DNA of 5,687 nt. Origin: Pseudomonadota bacterium (lineage in GTDB: Bacteria > Pseudomonadota > Alphaproteobacteria > Rhizobiales > Devosiaceae). The stretch is from positions 1 to 5,687 of the forward strand of contig JAEWHZ010000189.1 of assembly GCA_023387585.1 (NCBI GenBank). Direction: 5' to 3'. Of this stretch, positions 1 through 5,562 are shown one piece after another. The translations under genes were made by a program, and so were the position numbers. The notes under the pieces are model-generated. The model saw nothing but the letters and a program-made list of their open reading frames with translations. It was not told the DNA's origin and made no database searches. Every line of letters starts with the position of its first letter. The stretch's first letter is position 1.

Positions 1-514
1 GGGCGAAGGCGCGCAGCAGGTTCAGCGTCGCCGCCGACTGGCGATAGGCTTTCAGCAGGCGGTCCGGATCGGGCCGGCGCGCCTCTTCGGTGAAGTCGAT
101 GGCGTTGATGATGTCGCCGCGATAGCTCGGCAGCGTCACGCCGTCTATGGTCTCGCTATCGGCGGAGCGCGGCTTGGCGAACTGGCCCGCCACGCGCCCG
201 ACCTTGAGCACCGGCTTCGAAGCGCCATGGGTCAGCACCACGGCCATCTGCAGGAAGACGCGGAAGAAATCGCGGATATGGTCGGCCCCGTGCTCGGCAA
301 AGCTTTCGGCGCAGTCCCCGCCCTGCAGCAGGAACGCCTCGCCGGCCGCCACCTCGGCCAGCCGCGCCTTGAGGTCGCGCGCCTCGCCGGCGAAGACCAG
401 CGGCGGAAAGCTCGCCAGCTGGCGCTCGGCGGCCTCGAGAGCCGCCTGGTCGGGATAGGCGGGCACCTGGCGGATCGGCTTGCCGCGCCAGCTCGATGGG
501 GTCCATGTGGTCAT
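1..514 (-). CDS. Class II 3-deoxy-7-phosphoheptulonate (DAHP) synthase, N-terminal part
   Basis: First 171 codons of a class II (plant-type) DAHP synthase; the gene continues past the left edge. The family condenses phosphoenolpyruvate with erythrose-4-phosphate in the cytoplasm, the first step of the shikimate pathway to aromatic amino acids. Recognised by the N-terminal WTPSSWR block (residues 4-10), the metal-site motif GGDCAESF (65-72, Cys68 the expected metal ligand), the GRVAGQFAKPRS substrate-binding block (106-117) and LPSYRGDIIN (128-137). Family members are usually about 450-460 residues, so roughly a third is visible. The ATG at 514 is chosen because a good Shine-Dalgarno (TTGGAGG, complement of 523-529) lies 8 bases upstream and the protein begins as class II homologues do. 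It lies 157 bases downstream of gor on the same strand, with its own possible promoter in that gap. Such genes are often called aroG or aroH; the symbol is left empty because usage varies. Family identity is secure; feedback control cannot be judged from this part. Confidence 0.95.
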   Translation of the reverse strand, partial: MTTWTPSSWRGKPIRQVPAYPDQAALEAAERQLASFPPLVFAGEARDLKARLAEVAAGEAFLLQGGDCAESFAEHGADHIRDFFRVFLQMAVVLTHGASKPVLKVGRVAGQFAKPRSADSETIDGVTLPSYRGDIINAIDFTEEARRPDPDRLLKAYRQSAATLNLLRAFA

Positions 515-574
515 CAGGCACGCCTCCAAGGCAGATCGGCGGCAGGACAGGAACACGCTGCCGGACGAGCGGGC

Positions 575-603
575 GGTCTAGCAAGCCAGGACATTCCTGC
601 CAA
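575..603 (-). promoter_or_regulatory. Possible sigma-70-type promoter for the DAHP synthase gene
   Basis: On the minus strand, TTGGCA (598-603) and TAGACC (575-580) are separated by 17 bases. The -35 hexamer is good and the -10 is weak (3 of 6 to TATAAT). Transcription would start near 568, giving a leader of about 55 bases. The gor/DAHP synthase gap (515-671) is long enough for an independent promoter, but this is inferred from spacing and similarity only. Confidence 0.3.
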
Positions 604-621
604 GCATCTCACGACGCCGCA

Positions 622-647
622 CCGAAGACCTGCGAAGCGGTTTTCGG
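622..647 (-). repeat. Hairpin with repeat-like core in the gor/DAHP synthase gap
   Basis: CCGAAGACC (622-630) can pair with GGTTTTCGG (639-647), giving a 9-bp stem with one G-T wobble and an 8-base loop. The loop and right arm contain TGCGAAGCGGTTTTC (631-645), identical to the core of the palindrome at 2161-2206. There is no T-run on either strand, so it is a poor intrinsic terminator. It is better read as a degenerate copy of a dispersed intergenic repeat lying just after the gor stop codon. Confidence 0.5.
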
Positions 648-671
648 AGCGATCCGATGCGCAAATAGCCG

Positions 672-2048
672 TCAACCTTCGCGCACCCCGCCGCGATAGC
701 GCCAGTTGGGCTCCCTGAAGGTGACCAGTTCCTCGGCCGCCGTGGGATGGACGGCGATGGCGCGGTCGAAATCGGCCTTGTGCGCGCCCATGGCCAAGGG
801 GATGGCGACCATCTGGATCAGTTCGCCCGCGCCCGGCCCCAGGATGTGGCAGCCGAGCACCCTGCCCTCGTCCTTCTCGGTGATCAGCTTCATGATCATG
901 CGCTGGGTCTTGTCGGACAGCGTGTTGATCATCGGCCGGAACCGCGCGCAATAGACGTCGATGTCGCCATGCGTCGCTGCCTCCGCCTCGGTCAGCCCTA
1001 TGGCGCCGATCTCGGGTTCGGAGAACACGGCGGTGGCGATCAAGGAGTGGTCGACCGCGGTGGGGGTGTCGTTGAACACGGTCGCGGCGAAGGCGGCGCC
1101 CTCGCGGATGGCCACCGGCGTCAGCGCGACGCGCCCGGTCACGTCGCCCACGGCATGGATCGACGGGCAGCTCGTCTGCGAATAGGCGTCGACCTCGATG
1201 AAGCCGCCGTCCGACAGCTTCACGCCCGCCGTCTCCAGCCCCAGCCCGCCGGTGTTGGCGCTGCGGCCGGTGGCGAACATCACCGCGCCGAACGGCGCCT
1301 CGACGCCATCGGAGAAGCGCGCCACGATGTCGTCGCCGCGCTTTTCCAGCGCCGCGATGCTGGTCTGGTAGATGCGTCGCACGCCGCGTTCCTCGAGGCC
1401 AGCGTCGAGCCCTTCGCGCATGTCGCGATCGAAGCCGCGCAGCACGCAGTCGCTGCGATAGATCAGCGTCACGTTCACGCCGAGGCCGGAAAAGATGGTG
1501 GCGAACTCGACCGCCACATAGCCGCCGCCCTCGATCAGGATCGAATGCGGCAGGTGCTCGAGATGGAACGCCTCGTTGGAGGTGATCCCCAGCTCGGCAC
1601 CCGGGATGTCCGGCTTCTTGGGGTGCCCGCCGGTGGCGACGAGGATGTGGCGGGCGGTCAGCTCGCGTCCCGCCTTCACCAGCCGTACCCCGTTCGGTCC
1701 GGTGACCACGGCGCGGTCGCGGATGATCTCGGCACCGGATTTTTCCAGGTTCGACACATAGGCATGTTCGAGCCGGGCGATCTCGCGGTCCTTGTTGGCG
1801 ACCAGCGTTTGCCAGTCGAAGCTGGCTTCCACCGTCCAGCCGAAGCTTGGGGCGATCTCGAAGGTGTCGGTGAAGCGGCTGGCATAGACGAACAGCTTCT
1901 TGGGCACGCAGCCGCGGATGACGCAGGTGCCGCCGACGCGGTATTCCTCGACGACGGCGACGCGAGCGCCGTAGGTGGCGGCCATGCGCGCCGCCCGCAC
2001 GCCCCCCGAACCGGCGCCGATGACGATCAGGTCGTAGTCGTGGGGCAT
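672..2048 (-). CDS. gor: Glutathione-disulfide reductase
   Basis: 458-residue flavoprotein that reduces oxidised glutathione with NADPH in the cytoplasm, keeping the thiol pool reduced. An N-terminal FAD-binding motif (GAGSGG, 11-16) is followed by the redox-active disulfide GTCVIRGCVPKK (Cys42 and Cys47). The NADPH-binding motif GGGYVAVE spans 174-181, with Arg198 and Arg204 where NADPH-preferring reductases hold the 2'-phosphate. A second FAD block (ATGRSANT, then VGDVTGR) precedes the C-terminal dimer domain with the catalytic HPTAAEE (His434, Glu439). The length is normal for bacterial glutathione reductases (about 450-463). The two Arg residues and the CVIRGCVPKK signature separate it from lipoamide dehydrogenase and mercuric reductase. 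The ATG at 2048 is preferred over an in-frame upstream ATG at 2108: ACGAGG lies 7 bases before it, and reductases of this family begin only a few residues before the DYDLIVIGAG strand. It follows the DUF2059 gene after 172 bases that contain several hairpins. Confidence 0.97.
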   Translation of the reverse strand: MPHDYDLIVIGAGSGGVRAARMAATYGARVAVVEEYRVGGTCVIRGCVPKKLFVYASRFTDTFEIAPSFGWTVEASFDWQTLVANKDREIARLEHAYVSNLEKSGAEIIRDRAVVTGPNGVRLVKAGRELTARHILVATGGHPKKPDIPGAELGITSNEAFHLEHLPHSILIEGGGYVAVEFATIFSGLGVNVTLIYRSDCVLRGFDRDMREGLDAGLEERGVRRIYQTSIAALEKRGDDIVARFSDGVEAPFGAVMFATGRSANTGGLGLETAGVKLSDGGFIEVDAYSQTSCPSIHAVGDVTGRVALTPVAIREGAAFAATVFNDTPTAVDHSLIATAVFSEPEIGAIGLTEAEAATHGDIDVYCARFRPMINTLSDKTQRMIMKLITEKDEGRVLGCHILGPGAGELIQMVAIPLAMGAHKADFDRAIAVHPTAAEELVTFREPNWRYRGGVREG

Positions 2049-2098
2049 GGCAAACCTCGTGGTAAACCTTCCGGCGCCGGGCGCCTGACATAAAGCAA

Positions 2099-2119
2099 CG
2101 CCCCGCACAAGGCGGGGCG
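2099..2119 (-). terminator. GC-rich hairpin between the DUF2059 gene and gor, terminator-like on the minus strand
   Basis: CGCCCCGC (2099-2106) and GCGGGGCG (2112-2119) form a perfect 8-bp stem around a 5-base loop. Read on the minus strand it is followed by TTGCTTTAT, a modest T-rich tail, about 100 bases after the DUF2059 stop and 50 bases before the gor start. It may end the rpiA-DUF2059 transcript or act as a partial stop before gor. The T-run is broken, so efficiency is uncertain. Confidence 0.5.
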
Positions 2120-2133
2120 CAATCGGGAGTCGA

Positions 2134-2155
2134 TTCCGGTCGGAAAAGGCCGGAA
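2134..2155. repeat. Short hairpin beside the intergenic palindrome
   Basis: TTCCGGTC (2134-2141) pairs with GGCCGGAA (2148-2155), an 8-bp stem with one T-G wobble around the loop GGAAAA. It lies between the terminator-like hairpin and the larger palindrome ahead of gor. No function is evident; it could be part of the 3' end of the rpiA-DUF2059 transcript or of a composite repeat. Confidence 0.4.
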
Positions 2156-2157
2156 GC

Positions 2158-2207
2158 TAGAGCGTTTCCAGGAAAAGTGCGAAGCGGTTTTCTGGTTCGG
2201 AAACGCG
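2158..2207. repeat. Imperfect intergenic palindrome of rhizobial dispersed-repeat type
   Basis: Outer arms GCGTTTCC (2162-2169) and GGAAACGC (2199-2206) are perfectly complementary. Inner arms CCAGGAAAA (2168-2176) and TTTTCTGG (2188-2195) pair with one bulged G, around a GTGCGAAGCGG loop. The element ends just downstream of the DUF2059 stop codon. Intergenic elements of this appearance (AGCGTTTCC...GAAGCGGTTTTC...GGAAACGCG) are, from memory, abundant in Hyphomicrobiales genomes. A 15-base core match at 631-645 supports repetition within this window. Confidence 0.65.
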
Positions 2208-2220
2208 ACAAACAAACAGG

Positions 2221-2733
2221 CTAGATCTCGATGCCCTCGGAGCGCAGGCTGGCGCGCACCGAGGCGAAGAACTCGCGCTTGATGTTGGTCGAGAACAGCG
2301 ACAGCACGGTCTGCACGTCGGTGCTGATCTCGGCGTTTATCTGCGCCAGCTTGGTGCCGGTCGGGGTCGAATAGAAATCGACGATCTCGCTCAGCTCCTC
2401 CATGGTGAAGCGCTGCGCGTAGAGCCGCGCGAACTGGTCCAGCAGCTCGCCCTTGCGCTCGCGATAGCTGGTCAGCGTCGCGGTGATGGCCGCGTCGGTC
2501 TCGTCGATGATCTCGGGATTCTGCTGGATGATGACGCGCATCGTCTCGATGGCGGTCTCGACCAGCAGCACCTCATAGACGGCGCCGCGGTCGGTCAGGT
2601 CGATATATTCGCGCGCGATGGCCACGTGCTCGGGCGCCAGCTCCTGCGCCTGTGCGGGCAGCGCCGCGCTCAGGGCGGCGGCCGAGACGAGTGCGGCGAA
2701 GAATGCGCGCGAACGGACGATAAAAGCGGTCAT
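2221..2733 (-). CDS. Exported DUF2059 family protein
   Basis: 170-residue protein with an N-terminal Sec-type signal peptide: a basic start (Arg7, Arg9), a hydrophobic stretch at about 10-25, and a likely cleavage after Ala29 (PAQA-QELAP). The mature protein should be periplasmic, about 140 residues, and mostly helical. Its second half (FARLYAQRFTMEELSEIVDFYSTPTGTKLAQ and following, about 100-131) is typical of DUF2059, a domain of unknown biochemical function. No catalytic residues or cofactor motif can be picked out. It starts 23 bases after the rpiA stop, so it is very probably co-transcribed with rpiA. The ATG at 2733 is chosen because it begins the signal peptide; the region before it has only a weak purine-rich GGAAATGGG. 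I recall the rpiA - DUF2059 - gor order from rhizobial genomes, which suggests a conserved but unexplained link. Family placement is good; function unknown. Confidence 0.88.
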   Translation of the reverse strand: MTAFIVRSRAFFAALVSAAALSAALPAQAQELAPEHVAIAREYIDLTDRGAVYEVLLVETAIETMRVIIQQNPEIIDETDAAITATLTSYRERKGELLDQFARLYAQRFTMEELSEIVDFYSTPTGTKLAQINAEISTDVQTVLSLFSTNIKREFFASVRASLRSEGIEI

Positions 2734-2756
2734 GCCAGCCAGCCCATTTCCAGTCG

Positions 2757-3437
2757 TTACGGTTCGATAGTCACTACGCCATCCGCCGAGGCGACGTAAG
2801 CCCTTTGGCACAGGCCGATGAACAGCCCATGCTGCACCACGCCCGGAATTTCGAGCAGGGCGGCGGAGAGCGCTTTTGGATCGCGAATGCGGCCAAAACA
2901 TGCATCGATGATGTGGTGTCCGCCATCGGTCACGAACAGCTCGACGCCCGCCCGGCGCGGCTTCAGCTCGACCTCCGGCCCCGCGATCCGGGCGATGGCG
3001 CGCGTGGTGGCGCCGGAGCCGAAAGGGTTGATCTCGATGGGCAGCGGATAGGCGCCGAGCGGGTCGACCAGCTTCGAAGCGTCGGCGATGGCGACCATGC
3101 GCTTCGAGGCCGCAGCGACGATCTTTTCGCGCAGCAGCGCCCCGCCGCCGCCCTTGATCAGCACGAGGTCCGGGCCGATCTCGTCGGCGCCGTCGACGGT
3201 CAGGTCCAGCTCGGGCAGGGTCTCGAGATCGCTGAGCGGAATGTTCAGCGCCTCGGCCTGGATTCGGGTGCGCTCCGAGGTCGGCACGCAGATGCATTCG
3301 AACCCGTCTCTCACCATTCCGCCCAGAAGGTCGACGAACTCCACTGCCGTCGAGCCCGAGCCGAGCCCGAGCCGCATGCCCGGACGCAATTCCGCCAGCG
3401 CCGCCTCTGCGGCCATGCGCTTGAGATTCCCGCTCAC
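2757..3437 (-). CDS. rpiA: Ribose-5-phosphate isomerase A
   Basis: 226-residue cytoplasmic enzyme interconverting ribose-5-phosphate and ribulose-5-phosphate in the non-oxidative pentose phosphate pathway, which feeds nucleotide, aromatic and carbohydrate synthesis. The phosphate loop is GLGSGST (24-30), the active-site block DLTVDGADE (78-86) carries Asp82 and Asp85, and KGGGGALLREK (95-105) carries Lys95 and Glu104. These correspond to the catalytic Asp81, Asp84, Lys94 and Glu103 of the E. coli enzyme. The length matches the family (about 220-235). The start is a GTG at 3437: a GGGGG/GGAG-rich stretch lies directly upstream, and it gives seven residues before the conserved MAAEAAL helix. 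An ATG at codon 8 is the alternative but has a poorer ribosome site. It is divergent from the L,D-transpeptidase gene (235-base gap) and leads the unit continuing into the DUF2059 gene. The other isomerase type, RpiB, is unrelated in sequence and excluded. Confidence 0.97.
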   Translation of the reverse strand: MSGNLKRMAAEAALAELRPGMRLGLGSGSTAVEFVDLLGGMVRDGFECICVPTSERTRIQAEALNIPLSDLETLPELDLTVDGADEIGPDLVLIKGGGGALLREKIVAAASKRMVAIADASKLVDPLGAYPLPIEINPFGSGATTRAIARIAGPEVELKPRRAGVELFVTDGGHHIIDACFGRIRDPKALSAALLEIPGVVQHGLFIGLCQRAYVASADGVVTIEP

Positions 3438-3461
3438 GCTCCAATTCCCCCAATTCGCCGG

Positions 3462-3491
3462 CTAAAAAGGTGATGGCATGCGCCGAGTCAA
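3462..3491 (-). promoter_or_regulatory. Possible promoter for rpiA
   Basis: On the minus strand, TTGACT (3486-3491, 5 of 6 to the -35 consensus) and TTTTAG (3462-3467, 3 of 6 to the -10) are separated by 18 bases. Transcription would begin near 3455, leaving a leader of about 18-20 bases that includes the GGGGGAA ribosome site. The strong -35 and fitting distance support it; the -10 is weak, and the call is inference. Confidence 0.35.
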
Positions 3492-3572
3492 GATCGGGAG
3501 TCACGAAAAGGTGAGATGTCTTCGTTACCGTCTTGCAACACTTTTGCGGCTGTGTGGTCGCATTGTGGCGAA

Positions 3573-3590
3573 AAGCCGGCGATCCGGCTT
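3573..3590. other. Perfect hairpin in the rpiA / L,D-transpeptidase divergent gap
   Basis: AAGCCGG (3573-3579) and CCGGCTT (3584-3590) form a 7-bp perfect stem around a CGAT tetraloop, about 80 bases before the transpeptidase start codon. On the minus strand the stem is followed by TTCGCC, giving a short TTTT run and a terminator-like shape pointing at rpiA. It could be an operator, a leader structure or a weak stop for antisense transcription. The rest of the gap (3438-3672) shows no clear promoter for the plus-strand gene and no credible small gene. Confidence 0.4.
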
Positions 3591-3661
3591 CCGCCAGGCC
3601 GACCAGAATCGTATTCGTCCCATTCGACTGCAACCGCGGAACAAGCGGAGCGGCATCATCC

Positions 3662-3666
3662 GGAGG
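3662..3666 (+). promoter_or_regulatory. Shine-Dalgarno site deciding the GTG start of the L,D-transpeptidase
   Basis: GGAGG lies 6 bases before the GTG at 3673. It is the best ribosome site in the window and fixes the start well inside a longer open frame. Confidence 0.8.
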
Positions 3667-3672
3667 CGCATC

Positions 3673-4275
3673 GTGACTCAGACTAGACTCAAGTCCTATC
3701 TGGCGGTGTTCATCGCCCTGCTCATGGCGCTGACCACCATCGTGCCGGTCTCGGCGGCGCGCATCTACAATCGCGACACCAACACCTGGGAAGAGGTCGG
3801 GGAGCGCCCCGCGGGCACCACGCCGCGCTACACCGCCATCCGCCCGCAGGTCGTCGACTACCAGACGACGCTGCCCGTCGGCTCCATCGTCGTCGAGACC
3901 GGCGAGCGCCGGCTTTATCTCGTGCTCGAGGGCGGCAAGGCGATGCGCTACGGCGTCGGCGTCGGCCGCGAGGGCTTTACCTGGGCCGGCAGCAACCGCA
4001 TCACCCGCATGGCCGAGTGGCCGGGCTGGACGCCGCCGCCGGCCATGCGCCGCCGCGTTCCCGGCCTGCCCGCCCACATGCCCGGCGGCATCGACAATCC
4101 GCTCGGCGCCCGCGCGCTCTATATCGGCTCGACGCTTTATCGCATCCATGGCTCCAACGAGCCCTGGACGATCGGCCAGGCCGTGTCCTCGGGCTGCATC
4201 CGCATGACCAATGACGACGTGGTCGACCTCTACAATCGCGTCCGCGTCGGCGCCCGGGTGGTCGTGCGCCACTGA
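3673..4275 (+). CDS. Exported L,D-transpeptidase (YkuD / ErfK-YbiS family)
   Basis: 200-residue envelope enzyme. The family uses a cysteine nucleophile to make 3-3 peptidoglycan cross-links or to attach outer-membrane proteins to peptidoglycan. Residues 1-28 look like a signal peptide: Arg5 and Lys7, a hydrophobic stretch at about 9-26, and likely cleavage near VSA-A at 28/29. The YkuD domain covers about 68-199: it opens at LPVGSIVVETGERRLYLV, passes through PGGIDNPLGARALYIG, and ends with the active site IHGSNEPWTIGQAVSSGCIRM (His159, Ser173, Gly174, Cys175, Arg177). No LysM or other wall-binding domain is present, so this is a minimal single-domain form. The GTG at 3673 is chosen over a longer in-frame ATG at 3478: a strong GGAGG (3662-3666) sits 6 bases upstream, and only this start places the signal peptide at the N-terminus; the extra 65 residues would be very basic and featureless. 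A strong terminator follows. Which reaction it performs cannot be told from sequence. Confidence 0.95.
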   Translation: MTQTRLKSYLAVFIALLMALTTIVPVSAARIYNRDTNTWEEVGERPAGTTPRYTAIRPQVVDYQTTLPVGSIVVETGERRLYLVLEGGKAMRYGVGVGREGFTWAGSNRITRMAEWPGWTPPPAMRRRVPGLPAHMPGGIDNPLGARALYIGSTLYRIHGSNEPWTIGQAVSSGCIRMTNDDVVDLYNRVRVGARVVVRH

Positions 4276-4299
4276 AGGCACCACGAGCGAACACAATCG

Positions 4300-4335
4300 G
4301 GGACCGGCGCGCTTCGCTCCGGTCCCTTTGTTTTT
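4300..4335 (+). terminator. Intrinsic terminator after the L,D-transpeptidase gene
   Basis: GGGACCGG (4300-4307) pairs perfectly with CCGGTCCC (4319-4326). The loop can add a small inner GCG/CGC stem, and the hairpin is followed at once by TTTGTTTTT (4327-4335). This is a textbook rho-independent terminator 25 bases after the stop codon. It separates the transpeptidase transcript from moaA, so moaA needs its own promoter. Confidence 0.9.
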
Positions 4336-4344
4336 GCGCCGGCC

Positions 4345-4373
4345 TTTCCGGCCCGCCTCGCAGCGCCTAGAAT
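4345..4373 (+). promoter_or_regulatory. Possible moaA promoter placing the transcript start at the start codon
   Basis: TAGAAT (4368-4373) matches the -10 consensus at 5 of 6 positions. With 17 bases of spacing, the -35 position holds TTTCCG (4345-4350, 3 of 6). The expected transcription start, about 7 bases beyond the -10, falls at or next to the A of the moaA ATG (4380), which would make the mRNA leaderless. The hexamer is clear; promoter activity is inference. Confidence 0.4.
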
Positions 4374-4379
4374 AGGCTC

Positions 4380-5414
4380 ATGACACTGCATCTTTCCTCC
4401 GGGCATGAAGGCAGCTCGACGGCGCCACTGGTCGACGGTTTCGGGCGGCGCATCAGCTATCTGCGCATCTCGGTCACCGACCGGTGCGATCTGCGCTGCG
4501 TCTATTGCATGGCCGAGCACATGCAGTTCCTGCCGCGCCGCGAGGTTCTGGGCTTCGAGGAGATCGAGGCCATAGCCGGCGCCTTCATCCGGCGCGGCAC
4601 CACCCGCATCCGCCTCACCGGCGGCGAGCCGCTGGTAAGGCGCGACATTCTCGACCTCATCCGCGCCCTCGGGCGCCAGATCGGCCCCGGAAGGCTGTCC
4701 GAGCTGACGCTGACCACCAACGGCACCCAGCTCGCCCGCCATGCCGAGGCGCTCCATGCCGCCGGCGTGCGGCGCATCAACGTCTCGCTCGACAGCCGCG
4801 ACCGCGCCCGCTTCGCCGCCATCACGCGGCGCGACCAGCTCGAACAGGTGCTGGACGGCATTGCCGCCGCCCGCGCCGCCGGGCTCGCCATCAAGATCAA
4901 CATGGTGGCGATGCGCGGCGTCAACGATGACGAGATCGAGCCGATGATGGCCTGGGCGCATGGCCAGGGCATGGGGTTGACGCTGATCGAGGGCATGCCG
5001 CTGGGCGAGGTCGCCATCGACCGGCACGACGCCTACCTGCCGCTGCGCGAGCTCTATCACCGCCTGTCGCAGCGTTATGCGCTCGCGCCCGCCGGCAAGC
5101 TCACCGGCGGCCCGGCGCGCTACTACACCGTCGCCGAGACCGGCGGCCTGCTCGGCTTCATCTCGCCGATGAGCCACAATTTCTGCGAAAGCTGCAACCG
5201 CGTGCGCCTCACCGCCACCGGCCAGCTCGTGCTCTGCCTCGGCCAGGACGATAGCGTCAACCTGCGCGACGCTTTGCGCGAGGGCGGGGTCGAAGCGCTC
5301 GACACAGCCCTCGACCACGCCATGCGCATCAAGCCCAAGGGCCACGACTTCATCCTCGAACGCGGTCGCACCACCCCCGCCGTCGCCCGCCATATGAGCG
5401 TGACGGGCGGGTAG
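4380..5414 (+). CDS. moaA: GTP 3',8-cyclase, molybdenum cofactor biosynthesis protein A
   Basis: 344-residue radical SAM enzyme that converts GTP to 3',8-cyclo-7,8-dihydro-GTP, which MoaC then turns into cyclic pyranopterin monophosphate, the first stage of molybdenum cofactor synthesis in the cytoplasm. The SAM-binding [4Fe-4S] motif CDLRCVYCM gives Cys36, Cys40 and Cys43. LTGGEPLVRR follows, then LTLTTNGTQL and INVSLDS of the barrel. The second cluster uses Cys269, Cys272 and Cys286 (FCESCNRVRLT, then LVLC), with the Arg-rich stretch that contacts GTP. The protein ends in the Gly-Gly (343-344) typical of MoaA and needed for activity in the family. The length is normal (about 330-350). The ATG at 4380 is the only sensible start: an in-frame TAG lies at 4368-4370 and the next Met (44) is beyond the cluster motif. 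No usable Shine-Dalgarno precedes it; AGG is only 3 bases away. No other cofactor gene adjoins it here. Identity is very secure. Confidence 0.98.
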   Translation: MTLHLSSGHEGSSTAPLVDGFGRRISYLRISVTDRCDLRCVYCMAEHMQFLPRREVLGFEEIEAIAGAFIRRGTTRIRLTGGEPLVRRDILDLIRALGRQIGPGRLSELTLTTNGTQLARHAEALHAAGVRRINVSLDSRDRARFAAITRRDQLEQVLDGIAAARAAGLAIKINMVAMRGVNDDEIEPMMAWAHGQGMGLTLIEGMPLGEVAIDRHDAYLPLRELYHRLSQRYALAPAGKLTGGPARYYTVAETGGLLGFISPMSHNFCESCNRVRLTATGQLVLCLGQDDSVNLRDALREGGVEALDTALDHAMRIKPKGHDFILERGRTTPAVARHMSVTGG

Positions 5415-5420
5415 AACAAA

Positions 5421-5536
5421 CTCCGCGTGGTCACCCCGCCGCCGGGCGGGGCCTGTCTCCAAAGCCATCCACAGCCGCGATGGCGCTTCAGCCACGACCC
5501 CTCGTGATAGGCCCCGGCCGGGGTGACATCGCGGAG
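5421..5536. repeat. Large inverted-repeat element between moaA and the Lrp-type gene
   Basis: CTCCGCGTGGTCACCCCG (5421-5438) and CGGGGTGACATCGCGGAG (5519-5536) are inverted copies matching at 16 of 18 positions. Further in, GGGGCCTGTC (5448-5457) pairs with GATAGGCCCC (5506-5515), with one G-T wobble. The roughly 48-base apical part holds GCCATC/GATGGC (5464-5469/5479-5484) and CACGA/TCGTG (5493-5497/5502-5506). The whole would fold as a long stem with two small side hairpins. It fills most of the convergent gap 5415-5562, lacks T-runs, and encodes no credible protein. It looks like a dispersed palindromic or miniature-transposon-like element that may also act as a two-way transcription barrier. 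Confidence 0.75.
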
Positions 5537-5562
5537 GTTGAGGAATGGTGCCCTGCCCACAC

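Noticed and set aside
747..2093. A 448-codon plus-strand open frame antisense to gor.
   Set aside because: Low-information shadow of gor codon usage with no domain or ribosome site.
2049..2108. A 20-residue N-terminal extension of gor from the ATG at 2108.
   Set aside because: The ATG lies inside the GC-rich hairpin at 2099-2119; the ATG at 2048 has a good ribosome site and the normal family start.
514..2211. A 565-codon minus-strand open frame overlapping gor in another frame.
   Set aside because: Arg-rich out-of-frame translation of gor; gor itself has all its catalytic motifs.
2805..3473. A 222-codon plus-strand open frame opposite rpiA.
   Set aside because: Antisense shadow with no domain; rpiA has all its catalytic residues.
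3478..3672. A 65-residue N-terminal extension of the L,D-transpeptidase from the ATG at 3478.
   Set aside because: The extension is very basic and featureless, would bury the signal peptide, and ignores the strong GGAGG before the GTG at 3673.
2221..4296. A 691-codon minus-strand open frame running from opposite the L,D-transpeptidase through rpiA into the DUF2059 gene.
   Set aside because: Only its last 170 codons (from the ATG at 2733, with the signal peptide) look like a real protein. The rest is a shadow of the transpeptidase gene on the other strand and of rpiA in another frame, a usual effect of high-GC third positions.
4336..4379. A molybdenum cofactor riboswitch upstream of moaA.
   Set aside because: Only about 45 bases separate the transpeptidase terminator from the moaA start, far too few for that structured RNA, and the likely transcript start is at the ATG.
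4230..5495. A 421-codon open frame antisense to moaA.
   Set aside because: Composition is typical of antisense shadows (rich in Ala, Gly, His, Asp), with no recognisable domain, and it lies wholly over a secure moaA gene.
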